Assembly (NCBI GenBank): GCA_020851555.1
Contig: JADZCM010000014.1
Location: 168,453-232,452, forward strand
Source: Bryobacterales bacterium
Lineage (GTDB): Bacteria; Acidobacteriota; Terriglobia; Bryobacterales; Bryobacteraceae
Reading direction: 5' to 3'
DNA: 64,000 nt
Shown here: positions 25,417 to 33,379 of the stretch, piece by piece
Position numbering within the stretch: the stretch's first letter is position 1
Layout: each line of letters begins with the position of its first letter
Made by a program: the position numbers and the translations under genes
The notes under the pieces: generated by a model
Databases searched by the model: none
The model's input: only the letters and a program-made list of their open reading frames with translations
Told to the model about the DNA's origin: nothing

Positions 25417-26601
25417 TTAAGCCCTGCCTGTTTCCTGCGCCTCGTCCGGTTCACGCCACGCGAGCAGCCTGACCCGGAACGTGGAGCCAACGTCCACTTC
25501 ACTGTCAACGCTGATGCTTCCACCCATCTCGGAGGCCACCCGCTTGGCGATCGCCAGGCCGAGCCCCGTGCCGGGGGTCTTCTTGGCGTCCTGAATGCGG
25601 AAGAACTCTCCGAACAGCAGCTTGCGGTACTTCTCGGGAATGCCGATGCCGGTGTCCGCCACCGAGACCACGGCTTCCGCCGGGGTCCTTTCCACCGACA
25701 CGGCCACCTTGCCTCCGGGCCGGTTGTACTTGATGGCGTTGACCACCAGGTTGTCAAACAGCACGCTCAGGCCGTTCTGATCGCCGACCACCGGGCATCC
25801 TTCCTCCGGCATGCGGTTCTCCAGCGTGATGCGCTCGGCAGCGGCCAGGACCTCGTAGGTCTTCAGGATCTCGGCGATGGTGCGAGTCAAGTCGACTTTG
25901 GCCCTTTGGTGCACCAGTTGGCCGCCTTCCACCTTTGCCAGCGTCAGCCAGTCCTTGATAATGGCCTGGATCTCGTCGGTCCGGGTGAGGCAGCGGTCGA
26001 GCCACTCGTGGAGCTTGGCCGGGTCCGGGTTGTCGAGCCGCCGCAGAACGTCCAGGTATTGGTGGATGGCCACCAGCGGGGTCTGAAGCTGGTGCGAGAC
26101 GAACGTGACGAAGCGGCGCCTCAGCAACTCGCGCTCCATCTCGGCCTGTTGGGATTCCAGCACCAGGCGGCGGTGTTCGAGCCCGCGCTTGACGATCAGG
26201 CGCAGTTCGTCGGGTGAGAACGGCTTCGGCACGAAGTCGTAGGCGCCGGATTTCATCGCCTCCACGGCGGTGTCAATGGTGGCATACCCGGTGATCACCA
26301 CGATTACGATCTGCGGGTCGATCTCGTGCAGTCGGGCGATGACCTCCATCCCGCTGATCCCCGGCATCTTCAAATCCACCACCGCCATGTCGGGCTTGAG
26401 GCCGCTCACCGCCTCCAGACCCGCGGAGCCGCTCTCGAAGCTCTGTACCCGGAAGCCTGATTTGGCCAGGATCTTCTCGCAGGACAGCCGCATGGCGCGG
26501 TCGTCGTCAATCACGATGATTGTGGCGGGGGCTCCCGGGACGGCGGTTGCGTCCGGATTCGCGGGAGCGGGAACTGGAGCGCTCGGAGCCACCTGGCTCA
26601 T
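25417..26601 (-). CDS. Hybrid REC-histidine kinase, soluble
   Basis: This is 394 residues from ATG 26601, which overlaps the stop of the upstream receiver gene (ATGA type). A Pro/Ala-rich lead (1-26) is followed by a receiver (27-145; D76 in MAVVDLKMPG, K126 in FVPKPF) and a short coiled coil. The HisKA box is FVTFVSHQLQTPLVAIHQYL with H170, where the usual His-Glu is His-Gln. The HATPase domain has NLVVNAIKYN, DTGIGIP and KTPGTGLGLAI. There is no membrane segment, so it senses a cytoplasmic cue or is driven by its own receiver. Being just ahead of the hydrogenase genes, it likely controls or reports on them. Confidence 0.92.
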   Translation of the reverse strand: MSQVAPSAPVPAPANPDATAVPGAPATIIVIDDDRAMRLSCEKILAKSGFRVQSFESGSAGLEAVSGLKPDMAVVDLKMPGISGMEVIARLHEIDPQIVIVVITGYATIDTAVEAMKSGAYDFVPKPFSPDELRLIVKRGLEHRRLVLESQQAEMERELLRRRFVTFVSHQLQTPLVAIHQYLDVLRRLDNPDPAKLHEWLDRCLTRTDEIQAIIKDWLTLAKVEGGQLVHQRAKVDLTRTIAEILKTYEVLAAAERITLENRMPEEGCPVVGDQNGLSVLFDNLVVNAIKYNRPGGKVAVSVERTPAEAVVSVADTGIGIPEKYRKLLFGEFFRIQDAKKTPGTGLGLAIAKRVASEMGGSISVDSEVDVGSTFRVRLLAWREPDEAQETGRA

Positions 26602-27017
26602 ACGGCCGGGGGCTTTCTGGCCGCCAGCACGCTTTCGATCGCGCCTAACAGAAGCCCTGCGTCCACGGGCTTGGGTATGTAACGGTCCGGCCGGATCAAC
26701 TCGCTCTCGGGCGACATCGGGAACAGCTCGTCGGGGCTCTCCTGGATCGAAGAGAGCATGATGACGGGGATGCCGCGGTAATCGGAAAAACAATCCTGAT
26801 GCTTGATGGCCTGGGTCACGCTGTACCCTTCGGACGCGCACTCCATCATCACGTCCAGAAGAATGACGTCGGGCCTGTGTTCCACCATCCTCCGCAAGCC
26901 GTCCTTCCCGCACTCCGCTTCGACCACGGTGTAGCCGGTGCTCTCCAGCAGATGCCGGACGCTGGCCCGGCAGTCCGCGTCATCGTCGATCATCAGTACT
27001 TTGGCGGACAAGGGCAT
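26598..27017 (-). CDS. Stand-alone response-regulator receiver, operon leader
   Basis: This is 139 residues from ATG 27017 with GGAGGCGAG ahead of it. The receiver motifs are complete: VLMIDDDADC, VILLDVMM (D55), MLSS and YIPKPVD. An insertion after the phospho-site (ECASEGYSVTQAIKH) makes it a paralogue of the receiver at 25000-25413, and this type is common in anaerobes near hydrogenase or formate genes. It has no DNA-binding domain. It is the first gene after the promoter at 27061-27089. Confidence 0.9.
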   Translation of the reverse strand: MPLSAKVLMIDDDADCRASVRHLLESTGYTVVEAECGKDGLRRMVEHRPDVILLDVMMECASEGYSVTQAIKHQDCFSDYRGIPVIMLSSIQESPDELFPMSPESELIRPDRYIPKPVDAGLLLGAIESVLAARKPPAV

Positions 27018-27060
27018 TCTCGCCTCCAACCGGCCTCAGTTTGCTGTCTCCCTATTTAAG

Positions 27061-27089
27061 ATTATAGGGTACCTGAACTACTATTTCGA
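27061..27089 (-). promoter_or_regulatory. Promoter of the two-component/hydrogenase operon
   Basis: On the minus strand, TCGAAA (27089-27084) and a perfect TATAAT (27066-27061) are separated by 17 bases. Transcription would start near 27054, giving a leader of about 37 bases that contains the ribosome site. The flanking sequence is AT-rich for this genome. Rest of the 27018-27178 gap: nothing further seen. Confidence 0.6.
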
Positions 27090-27178
27090 TACCGCAAGAA
27101 GTGCCGCGCATGTCCTGCGCACCGCTGTCCGGCGCGCGCGGCAGCGGGGTTGTTGCATGCAAGGGCAGGGCGCGCTGC

Positions 27179-27655
27179 CTAGAAAGGCACGTCGTCGTCG
27201 CCGGCTTCGTAATCGGGCGGAGAAGGCGGTTCTCCGGCGGCGCGGGACGGAGTCCGTTGGGAGCTTCGTGAAGCGCCGGCGGCCGGAGATCGCTGCTCCT
27301 CGGCGGCTCCGGCGTCCCCGCCTCGCCCGCCGACCAGGATCACGTCGTCCGCCACCACCTCCGTGGTATACACCTTCTTCCCGTCCTTATCCTCGTAGCT
27401 CCGCGTCTGAAGGCGGCCCTCGACGTACACCTGCCTCCCCTTGGTGAGGTAATTGGCGACGTTCTCCTGCCGCCAGAGGACGACGTTATGCCAGTCCGTC
27501 TCCTCTTTCCACTCGCCCGTCTGCTGATCCTTCCAGCGGCGGCTGGTCGCAATCGAGAAGGTAGTGCGGGCGGCGCCGCCGGTGGTGAAACGCGTCTCAG
27601 CGTCCCGGCCGAGATTCCCCAGCAGAATGACCTTGTTGACGCTTCGGGATGCCAT
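27179..27655 (-). CDS. ssb: Single-stranded DNA-binding protein
   Basis: This is 158 residues. The OB fold covers residues 1-112 (SVNKVILLGNLGRDAETR, then TDWHNVVLWRQENVANYLTKG, YVEGRLQTRSYEDKDG). A flexible Gly/Pro/Ser-rich linker ends in the acidic tip DDDVPF that recruits replication and repair partners. It binds ssDNA as a tetramer. The gene stands alone here, without rpsF/rpsR, so it could be a second SSB copy or the main one separated from the S6 operon. It is divergent from the secreted-protein gene at 27728. Confidence 0.95.
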   Translation of the reverse strand: MASRSVNKVILLGNLGRDAETRFTTGGAARTTFSIATSRRWKDQQTGEWKEETDWHNVVLWRQENVANYLTKGRQVYVEGRLQTRSYEDKDGKKVYTTEVVADDVILVGGRGGDAGAAEEQRSPAAGASRSSQRTPSRAAGEPPSPPDYEAGDDDVPF

Positions 27656-27727
27656 AACTCCAGCACTCTACCACACCGCGGACGCGCCCGCTGCTCCCTG
27701 CCCGGTGCGGTTAAAATTGTAGTGCCC

Positions 27728-28900
27728 ATGCTGCGAGCAGCCGCCATCGCGCTGGTGGTTTGCGGGCCGATCTACTCGCAAGCCCGGGAGGCCGGGATCC
27801 CGGCCGGGGAAAGGGCGATCCTGGACGAAGCGCGGCCTCGCCGCGACTTCCCATGTAAGGTCCAGATCACCAAGCCCACGCTCGGCTTTGACTTGCGGAT
27901 GCATGTGCGCGTTCAGGCTCTCGTGCGGCCGCCGCCTCCCGCCCAGTTCCTGCGGGTGGTGACGCGGGTGGTCCCGGCCGGCGCGGCCGCTCAGGCTTCC
28001 CATTTCACCGACCGAATCCTCGTGCCGGCTTCCGAGCAGCTTCGCGGAAAACAGCTTGCGGCTGCCAGCGGGTTCGCCTTGGGCGAGGGCCGCTACCGGG
28101 TCGACTGGCTGCTCCAGGACCAGGCGGGCCGGGTGTGCTCGGAGCATTGGAGCGTGGAGGCGAAGCTGCCCTCCCGCGCCAGGGGGGTTTCATTGCTTCC
28201 ACCCGGGCGAGTGCAATCCAATTCCGTCAGTCCGTTCCGGCGTGAGCCGCCGGCCGAAAAACCGAGCCGGGGATTGCGCGTCAAGATACTGGTGAACTTC
28301 GCCTCTCGCAGCGTCAGCACGGCGGTGCTGGAACCGCGGAACCTCGACCCGGTGCTGTCCGCCCTGCGGGCGCTGGTGAGAGACACGCGCATCGCGAGGC
28401 TGGCCGTGGTGGGTTTCCTGCTGGCGGACCAACGTGTCTTCCACCGGCAGCCGGAAGCCGGCGGCATCGATTTTCCCGGCCTTGGAAGAGCGCTGAGGTC
28501 CCTCGAATTGGGCACGGTTGATGCCGAACGCCTCGCCCAGGAGAAAGGCCAGGAGCGGTTCCTGGCCGACCTGCTCAAGGCGGAAATCAGCAGCGCAGAC
28601 GGCCCCGACGCCCTGGTCATCGTCAGCCCGCGAGTGTGGACGAAGGGGGATATACCCTCCCGGAGCCTCAAGCAGCTTGGTCCTCTCGGCTACCCCGTCT
28701 TCTATCTCAAGAGCGGCCCGTTCCGCCTCCCGGACTCCTACGACGCGATCGGGCGGCTCATCGGCATCTTCAAGGGCAAGGAATACTGGCTCGTCCGGCC
28801 GGAAGATATCGGCTATTCCGCCCGCGACGTTGTCGACAGAGTGGCGCGCTCCAAACCCGCCTCCGGCGGCCAGCCGAACCGGACTGTCGTTGTAGAATAG
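27728..28900 (+). CDS. Secreted protein, first of two tandem paralogues
   Basis: This is 390 residues from ATG 27728 with a signal peptide (MLRAAAIALVVCGPIYSQA). The N-terminal half contains PCKVQITKPTLGFDLRMHV, shared almost word for word with the next gene. The C-terminal half has a VWA-like layout (LVNFASRSVSTAVLEPRNLD-type strand, then IARLAVVGFLLADQRVFHRQ, PDALVIVSPRVWTKG) without a proper MIDAS. FALGEGRYRVDWLLQDQAGR is the other shared motif. The paralogues are 4 bases apart and were produced by gene duplication. The function is unknown; the type occurs in Acidobacteria. A TAAAAT-like -10 lies about 15 bases before the start. Confidence 0.7.
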   Translation: MLRAAAIALVVCGPIYSQAREAGIPAGERAILDEARPRRDFPCKVQITKPTLGFDLRMHVRVQALVRPPPPAQFLRVVTRVVPAGAAAQASHFTDRILVPASEQLRGKQLAAASGFALGEGRYRVDWLLQDQAGRVCSEHWSVEAKLPSRARGVSLLPPGRVQSNSVSPFRREPPAEKPSRGLRVKILVNFASRSVSTAVLEPRNLDPVLSALRALVRDTRIARLAVVGFLLADQRVFHRQPEAGGIDFPGLGRALRSLELGTVDAERLAQEKGQERFLADLLKAEISSADGPDALVIVSPRVWTKGDIPSRSLKQLGPLGYPVFYLKSGPFRLPDSYDAIGRLIGIFKGKEYWLVRPEDIGYSARDVVDRVARSKPASGGQPNRTVVVE

Positions 28901-28904
28901 GGAC

Positions 28905-30167
28905 GTGGCCTGGGTACGCGGAAGCTGGGCGTGTCTGCGGCTGCGTCAAGCCGCTTCGTTGTGCGCCCTGGTGACGCTGGTCGTGATGACGGCGCGGCCG
29001 GGGCCGGCGCAAGAGATCATGGGCTGGTGGGGCAGCCAGGCGGAGGTTCGCCTCATCCAGACCGATCTGGCTGCGCTCGAGGTGGACGAACCGAAGAGGG
29101 ACCTGCCCTGCTCGGTCACGCCCACCAAGCCCGCTCTCGGCTTCGACCTCCGGATGCATGCGGGCTATGGGATTACCATCCCGCTCCGGGAGTTGGCCGG
29201 CCAGGAGAGCCGCCTCACCATCATTTTTCGGGTGATTCCCAAGGCCGGGAAGGGCCAGCCGACCTATTTCACACAGTCCTTCAAAGTGCCTCCCATCGAA
29301 GCGGACGCCCGGGGAGAAACCTACCTGGAGGGAGTGTACGACCTGGGCGAGGGCACATACCATGTCGACTGGCTGATGCGGGACGCGGTAGAGCGGGTGT
29401 GCACCGGCCACTGGGAGGTGGAGGCGAAACTGCCCGATCGCGACCGCGACGTCTCGCTGGAACTGAACCCCGGCGAGGTGGCGGCCAGCAGGTTCGAGGC
29501 TTTCCAGGAAGACGCCCCGGTCGAGAGAGAGCAGGCCCAGCCGGGCCTGCAAGTGAAGGTCCTGATCAACTTCGCTCCTCCCCGCGCCAACGCTGCCGTT
29601 CTGCAACCGCCGGACCGCAACGCCCTGCTCTCCATACTTCGCTCCATCACGCGGGAGCCGAGAGTGGACCGGTTCTCGATCGTCGCTTTTAACCTCCAGG
29701 AGCAGCGCGTCCTGTTTCGCCAAGACGATACGTCGCGCATCGACTACGCGGGCCTGAAGGACGCGCTGGCATCGCTGAGCCTGGCGACCGTGGACGTCAA
29801 ACGGCTCAGCCAGAAACACGGGGAAACTCAGTTCTTGGCGGACCTCCTACAGCGGGAGACGGCCGCCGGCCCGGCTCCCGACGCGCTGGTCTTCGCGGGC
29901 CCCAAAGCCATGCTGGACCAGAACGTGCCCAGTGAGGAACTCAAGAAGCTCGGCGTCATCAACTACCCGGTCTTCTACATGAACTACAACCTGCGACCGG
30001 AACTGACTCCGTGGCGGGACGCCATCGGCAGCATCGTCCGGTTCTTCCGAGGAACCGAGTACACCATCACGCGTCCAAGGGACATGTGGTTCGCCGTGTC
30101 GGAGATGATCTCCCGGATCGCGCAACTCAAGAGCGAGCGGGTGAGCCTGCTGGCGGGAGGGCAGTGA
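28905..30167 (+). CDS. Secreted protein, second tandem paralogue
   Basis: This is 420 residues starting at GTG 28905. A signal peptide runs over residues 10-36 (ASLCALVTLVVMTARPGPAQ). The body is homologous over its whole length to the preceding protein: CSVTPTKPALGFDLRMHAGY, DLGEGTYHVDWLMRDAVERV, FSIVAFNLQEQRVLFRQDD and PDALVFAGPKAMLDQNV. The C-terminal VWA-like half again lacks a DxSxS metal site. The gene overlaps the methyltransferase-like gene by four bases (GTGA), so all three are one operon. Function unknown; co-secretion with its paralogue suggests a hetero-oligomer. Confidence 0.7.
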   Translation: MAWVRGSWACLRLRQAASLCALVTLVVMTARPGPAQEIMGWWGSQAEVRLIQTDLAALEVDEPKRDLPCSVTPTKPALGFDLRMHAGYGITIPLRELAGQESRLTIIFRVIPKAGKGQPTYFTQSFKVPPIEADARGETYLEGVYDLGEGTYHVDWLMRDAVERVCTGHWEVEAKLPDRDRDVSLELNPGEVAASRFEAFQEDAPVEREQAQPGLQVKVLINFAPPRANAAVLQPPDRNALLSILRSITREPRVDRFSIVAFNLQEQRVLFRQDDTSRIDYAGLKDALASLSLATVDVKRLSQKHGETQFLADLLQRETAAGPAPDALVFAGPKAMLDQNVPSEELKKLGVINYPVFYMNYNLRPELTPWRDAIGSIVRFFRGTEYTITRPRDMWFAVSEMISRIAQLKSERVSLLAGGQ

Positions 30168-30730
30168 GCGTGCGCGGCGCTATCACCTGGGGAAGCGCAT
30201 TTCCTGCGGCCCTGCTCTGCGCCTGCCTCGCTCACGGGCAGAACCGGCTCTCGCCGGACAATCTCGCGCCTTTCGTCCCCACGCCGGAGCCGGTGGTGCT
30301 CCGGATGTTGGAAGCGGCCGAACTGAAACCGGGGGAACTCCTCTACGATCTGGGCTGCGGCGATGGGCGCATCCTGTTCGTGGCGGTGCAGAAGTTCGGG
30401 GCGCGCGCGGTGGGCGTGGAACTGTCCGCGAAGCTCGCCCGGCAGACCATCGCGCGGGCACGGGCCCTGGGCCTCCAGGATGCGGTCCGCGTGGTCGAAG
30501 GCAACCTGCTTAACGCAGACGTCCGGCCGGCCGACGTGGTCACGCTTTACTTGCAGCGCCTGATCAACGAGAAACTCAAGCCCACGTTCCGCCGGCAACT
30601 GAAGCCCGGCAGCCGGGTGGTCTCGCACGACTACGAGATCATGGGCTGGAAACCGAGCCGCGTCGAAACGGTCGAGGTTGCCCAGCGTCGCCACACCATC
30701 TACGTGTATCGCATGCCGCCCGTCGAATGA
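30164..30730 (+). CDS. SAM-dependent methyltransferase-like protein with signal peptide
   Basis: This is 188 residues from GTG 30164, which overlaps the stop of the upstream gene; GTG 30170 is an alternative. Residues 1-25 (VSVRGAITWGSAFPAALLCA) look like a Sec signal peptide. A class I methyltransferase fold follows: PTPEPVVLRMLEAAELKPGE, LLYDLGCGDGRI (motif I), AVGVELSAKLA (acidic ribose-binding Glu) and VRPADVVTLYL. This is close to the DOT1-like small methyltransferases of bacteria. Export would put it away from SAM, so either the N-terminus is a membrane anchor facing the cytoplasm or the SAM site serves another use. Confidence 0.7.
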   Translation: MSVRGAITWGSAFPAALLCACLAHGQNRLSPDNLAPFVPTPEPVVLRMLEAAELKPGELLYDLGCGDGRILFVAVQKFGARAVGVELSAKLARQTIARARALGLQDAVRVVEGNLLNADVRPADVVTLYLQRLINEKLKPTFRRQLKPGSRVVSHDYEIMGWKPSRVETVEVAQRRHTIYVYRMPPVE

Positions 30731-30814
30731 CGCCGGCGCGGCCAGGCATGCGGCGCTTTCCCGGTCTGAACGCGGGAGACCGGTCCCCCGACTCCGCGCG
30801 GAGAGGCACTCGGC

Positions 30815-30820
30815 TATAAT
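30815..30820 (+). promoter_or_regulatory. -10 box upstream of the rhomboid gene
   Basis: TATAAT, followed at once by TCAGGAGA, 28 bases before ATG 30848. The -35 is weak. A 7-bp stem (CCGGTCT at 30761-30767 with AGACCGG at 30777-30783) lies just upstream, without a T run. Confidence 0.4.
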
Positions 30821-30847
30821 TCAGGAGAAACACGCCGGCGCCGCCGC

Positions 30848-31516
30848 ATGATCCCTCTCCGCGACTCCCAGCCAAGCTATTCCAAGCCGGTCGTGACCCT
30901 CGCGCTCATCTCGGCCAATGTGCTGATCTTTCTGTACCAGGTCTCGCTGGACTCCTTCTCGCTCAATCACTTGATTGCCTCCTACGGGCTGGTGCCGGAC
31001 CGCTTCCGGTTCGATACTCTCTTCACATCCATGTTTCTGCATGGCGGTTGGCTGCACCTGATCGGGAACATGTGGTTCCTTTGGATCTACGGGGACAACG
31101 TCGAGGACACCCTGGGCCACGTGAAGTACCTGCTTTTCTACCTGCTCTGCGGGGTGGCGGCGGGCCTGGTCCACGTGGGCTTCAATGGCGGTTCCCGCGT
31201 GCCCACCATCGGCGCCAGCGGCGCCATCGCCGGGGTGATGGGAGCCTACGTGATCAAGTTTCCCCGTTCCCGCATCGTCACGCTGGTGCCTGTCTTCTTC
31301 TTTCTGACCACCATGGAGATCCCGGCCAGCGTGATCCTGGTCTACTGGTTTGTGGTGCAGTTCTTCAGCGGAATCGGTCAAGTCGGCTATTCCCACCTGT
31401 CACAGGGCGGGGTCGCCTGGTTCGCGCATGTGGGGGGCTTTTTGGCCGGCATGCTGCTGATCCTCGTTCTGGGGGCTCGGCGCCGTTACCGGCGGCGCCC
31501 GGAATTGCACTGGTGA
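30848..31516 (+). CDS. Rhomboid-family intramembrane serine protease
   Basis: This 222-residue protein has about six to seven transmembrane segments. The rhomboid motifs are all present: HGGWLHLIGNMWFLWIYG (His and Asn of the oxyanion region), GASGAIAGVMGAY with the catalytic Ser, and FAHVGGFLAGMLL with the catalytic His. Rhomboids cleave membrane-spanning helices. This subtype, with the long WLHLIGNMWFLWIFGDNVED region, is common across bacteria. The following bshB1 gene starts 12 bases after its stop, so both are likely in one transcript. Confidence 0.93.
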   Translation: MIPLRDSQPSYSKPVVTLALISANVLIFLYQVSLDSFSLNHLIASYGLVPDRFRFDTLFTSMFLHGGWLHLIGNMWFLWIYGDNVEDTLGHVKYLLFYLLCGVAAGLVHVGFNGGSRVPTIGASGAIAGVMGAYVIKFPRSRIVTLVPVFFFLTTMEIPASVILVYWFVVQFFSGIGQVGYSHLSQGGVAWFAHVGGFLAGMLLILVLGARRRYRRRPELHW

Positions 31517-31527
31517 AGGACAACCGC

Positions 31528-32241
31528 ATGAACGCACCTCTCGACGTGCTGGCCGTCGCCGCGCACCCGGACGACGTCGAACAGACCTGCGGCGGCGCGC
31601 TGATTCGCATGGCGGAGGCCGGCTACCGGACCGGCGTCCTGGACCTGACCGCCGGGGAGATGGGTACGCGCGGCAGCCCGGAAACCAGGATCGCCGAATC
31701 TGAGGTGGCCGCCGGGCATCTCCTCCTCGCCTGGAGGGGCAACCTGCGCCTGCCGGACGCACGTCTGGAGAACACCTTTGCGGCGCGTCTCCCGATAGCG
31801 GTCAAGATCCGCGAATTGAGGCCGCGGACGGTGATCCTGCCCTACTGGCAGGGCCGGCACCCGGACCACTACCGGGCAAGCGAACTGGGGTACGAGGCTT
31901 GCTTCCTGGCGGGACTGGGCAAGATCGACGAGGGCTCCAGCCCGCATCGTCCCGCCAGGGTGCTGTACTCCTCCATTTACGCGAACGTGACGCCTTCGTT
32001 CGTGGTCGATATAAGCGATCAATTTGAGCGGCGGATGGCGGCCCTGTTGAGCTACACGTCGCAATACGGAGAACAGGAGACGGGTGCGAGGCTCTTTCCC
32101 AACGAGGGAGAGATCCGGGAGAGGCTGGCCGCCGTTGCCCGGTTCTACGGCAACCTGATCGGCGCGCGTTACGGGGAGCCCTTCGTCGTCAGGGAGACGA
32201 TGGAGGTGGACGACCTGGTGACCTTCGGGCTCAAGTGGTAG
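31528..32241 (+). CDS. bshB1: Bacillithiol biosynthesis deacetylase BshB1
   Basis: This 237-residue protein belongs to the LmbE/PIG-L fold. The zinc motif is AAHPDDVEQTCGG at the N-terminus, and the second ligand is in GRHPDHYRAS. DLTAGEMGTRGS and LGKIDEGSSPHRPARVLY are typical of BshB1. It removes acetate from GlcNAc-malate to give GlcN-malate, the second step to bacillithiol. Start is ATG 31528, with GAAGGA about eight bases upstream. bshA and bshC are not here; Acidobacteria are known to make bacillithiol, so the call fits. A homologous mycothiol or LmbE deacetylase is less likely given the strong BshB1 motifs. Confidence 0.88.
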   Translation: MNAPLDVLAVAAHPDDVEQTCGGALIRMAEAGYRTGVLDLTAGEMGTRGSPETRIAESEVAAGHLLLAWRGNLRLPDARLENTFAARLPIAVKIRELRPRTVILPYWQGRHPDHYRASELGYEACFLAGLGKIDEGSSPHRPARVLYSSIYANVTPSFVVDISDQFERRMAALLSYTSQYGEQETGARLFPNEGEIRERLAAVARFYGNLIGARYGEPFVVRETMEVDDLVTFGLKW

Positions 32242-32321
32242 CGGCGGCCGGACCTCCTCTTGACGAAACCGAGGAGGCTGTGGAAGAGTAGAGGGAGTTC
32301 CGTACTGGGAGACTTCAATCC

Positions 32322-32771
32322 GTGGCGTTCAAAGATACGGTGCGCTCCATCCTGGAGACGAAGGGCCGGACGGTATGGACCGTCGGTCCGGACGAGACCG
32401 TCTACCGGGTGCTGGCGTTGATGTCGGAGAAGGGCGTCGGGGCCGTGGTGGTGGTTTCGGAGGGACAGCCTCTGGGTATGTTCTCCGAGCGCGACTATGC
32501 ACGCAAGGTCATTCTTCACGGCAAGTCCTCGCTGGACACGCTCGTACGGGAGATCATGAGCTCGCCCATCGTCACCGTTCCGCCGGAAGAGACGGTCGAA
32601 GAGTGCATGAGGATAATGACGCGAAACCGGATCCGGCACCTGCCCGTCCTAGAGAGCGGGAGGTTGGCCGGCGTGATCTCCATCGGAGATCTGGTAAACT
32701 CGATCATCTCGGTGCAGGCCGCGACAATCCAGCAGTTGAGCAGCTACATTGCGGGTAAATATCCAGGTTGA
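32322..32771 (+). CDS. CBS-domain protein
   Basis: This 149-residue protein has two CBS domains in tandem (TVWTVGPDETVYRVLALMSE; PIVTVPPEETVEECMRIMTRNRIRHLPV). Conserved turns are GVGAVVVVSEGQPLGMFSERD and LAGVISIGDLVNSI. CBS pairs bind adenine nucleotides (AMP, ATP, SAM, c-di-AMP) and regulate partners. It starts at GTG 32322 with no strong ribosome site. It is a stand-alone CBS protein, adjacent to the cytochrome gene by 19 bases. Confidence 0.88.
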   Translation: MAFKDTVRSILETKGRTVWTVGPDETVYRVLALMSEKGVGAVVVVSEGQPLGMFSERDYARKVILHGKSSLDTLVREIMSSPIVTVPPEETVEECMRIMTRNRIRHLPVLESGRLAGVISIGDLVNSIISVQAATIQQLSSYIAGKYPG

Positions 32772-32790
32772 TTGAAACTAGGAGAAATTG

Positions 32791-33129
32791 ATGAAGAACC
32801 TTCTTCCGTTGCTTCTTATGATTGCGCTGGCCACGGGCCTCCTGGCGCTGGCCGCCGATACGGCGTCCGAGAAGCTCATCCTGAAGTCGAAAATGGGCAA
32901 TGTCACCTTTCTGCACGCCAAGCACGCGGAGCGCGAGAAGGGTGACTGCAAAGTCTGCCACGACAAGCTCTGGCCGCAATCAGCCACGGCCCCCTTGGGA
33001 TGGGCCGCGGGCATGCACAAGCCTGCCGAGGCCAAGAAGACCTCCTGTGGTGCGTGCCACCATCCGAAAGGCCCGGCCTTCTCTTCGGTCGGAAACTGCA
33101 CCAACTCCAAGTGCCACGTAAAGGGCTGA
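32791..33129 (+). CDS. Small periplasmic multihaem cytochrome (c7-type)
   Basis: This is 112 residues with a signal peptide (MKNLLPLLLMIALATGLLALA) and three haem attachment sites: CKVCH, CGACH and CTNSKCH. The last has four residues between the cysteines, which some cytochromes c3/c7 tolerate. Single His residues in HAKHAER, GMHKP and ACHH could be the distal ligands. The size and spacing match cytochrome c7-like electron carriers. AGGAGA sits eight bases before ATG 32791. It is probably a soluble electron carrier between inner-membrane and outer redox partners, and c-type biogenesis genes must lie elsewhere. Confidence 0.85.
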   Translation: MKNLLPLLLMIALATGLLALAADTASEKLILKSKMGNVTFLHAKHAEREKGDCKVCHDKLWPQSATAPLGWAAGMHKPAEAKKTSCGACHHPKGPAFSSVGNCTNSKCHVKG

Positions 33130-33132
33130 GGA

Positions 33133-33379
33133 TCCCCTAGAATCCGGAGCCTCCAGGCAGACCGGCGGACTACGCCTCTGCCACAAGGAAACGGCTCCCG
33201 GCCGGGGACGCTACCTCTCTGAGCAGACGCGCCGGCGCGGTTGGCGCCGCCCGCCGTCGCGCAAAAATCCGGAATTTGTCCGCTCCCGCCGGGTCCGGCC
33301 GCCGGCGGGCCACGCACAAGGCCGGCGGCACCCGGGCTTTCAGCCATTTGCCTCTCATCAGGGTCCCCAAAATTGAATC
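33133..33379. other. Gene-free stretch upstream of the suf promoter
   Basis: No gene is supported in 33133-33379. The sequence is GC-rich, has short open frames in several phases without ribosome sites and shows no clear stem-loop. It separates the cytochrome gene from the suf operon and could hold regulatory sites not recognised here. Confidence 0.5.

Noticed and set aside
25417..26913. A longer start for the REC-kinase at 26913
   Set aside because: The extra N-terminus is Arg-rich nonsense lying over the upstream receiver gene; the ATG at 26601 in the ATGA overlap is natural.
28005..28200. Repeated Gly/Arg/Pro-rich stretches as possible repeats
   Set aside because: They are codon-bias artefacts inside a normal gene; no exact repeat units.
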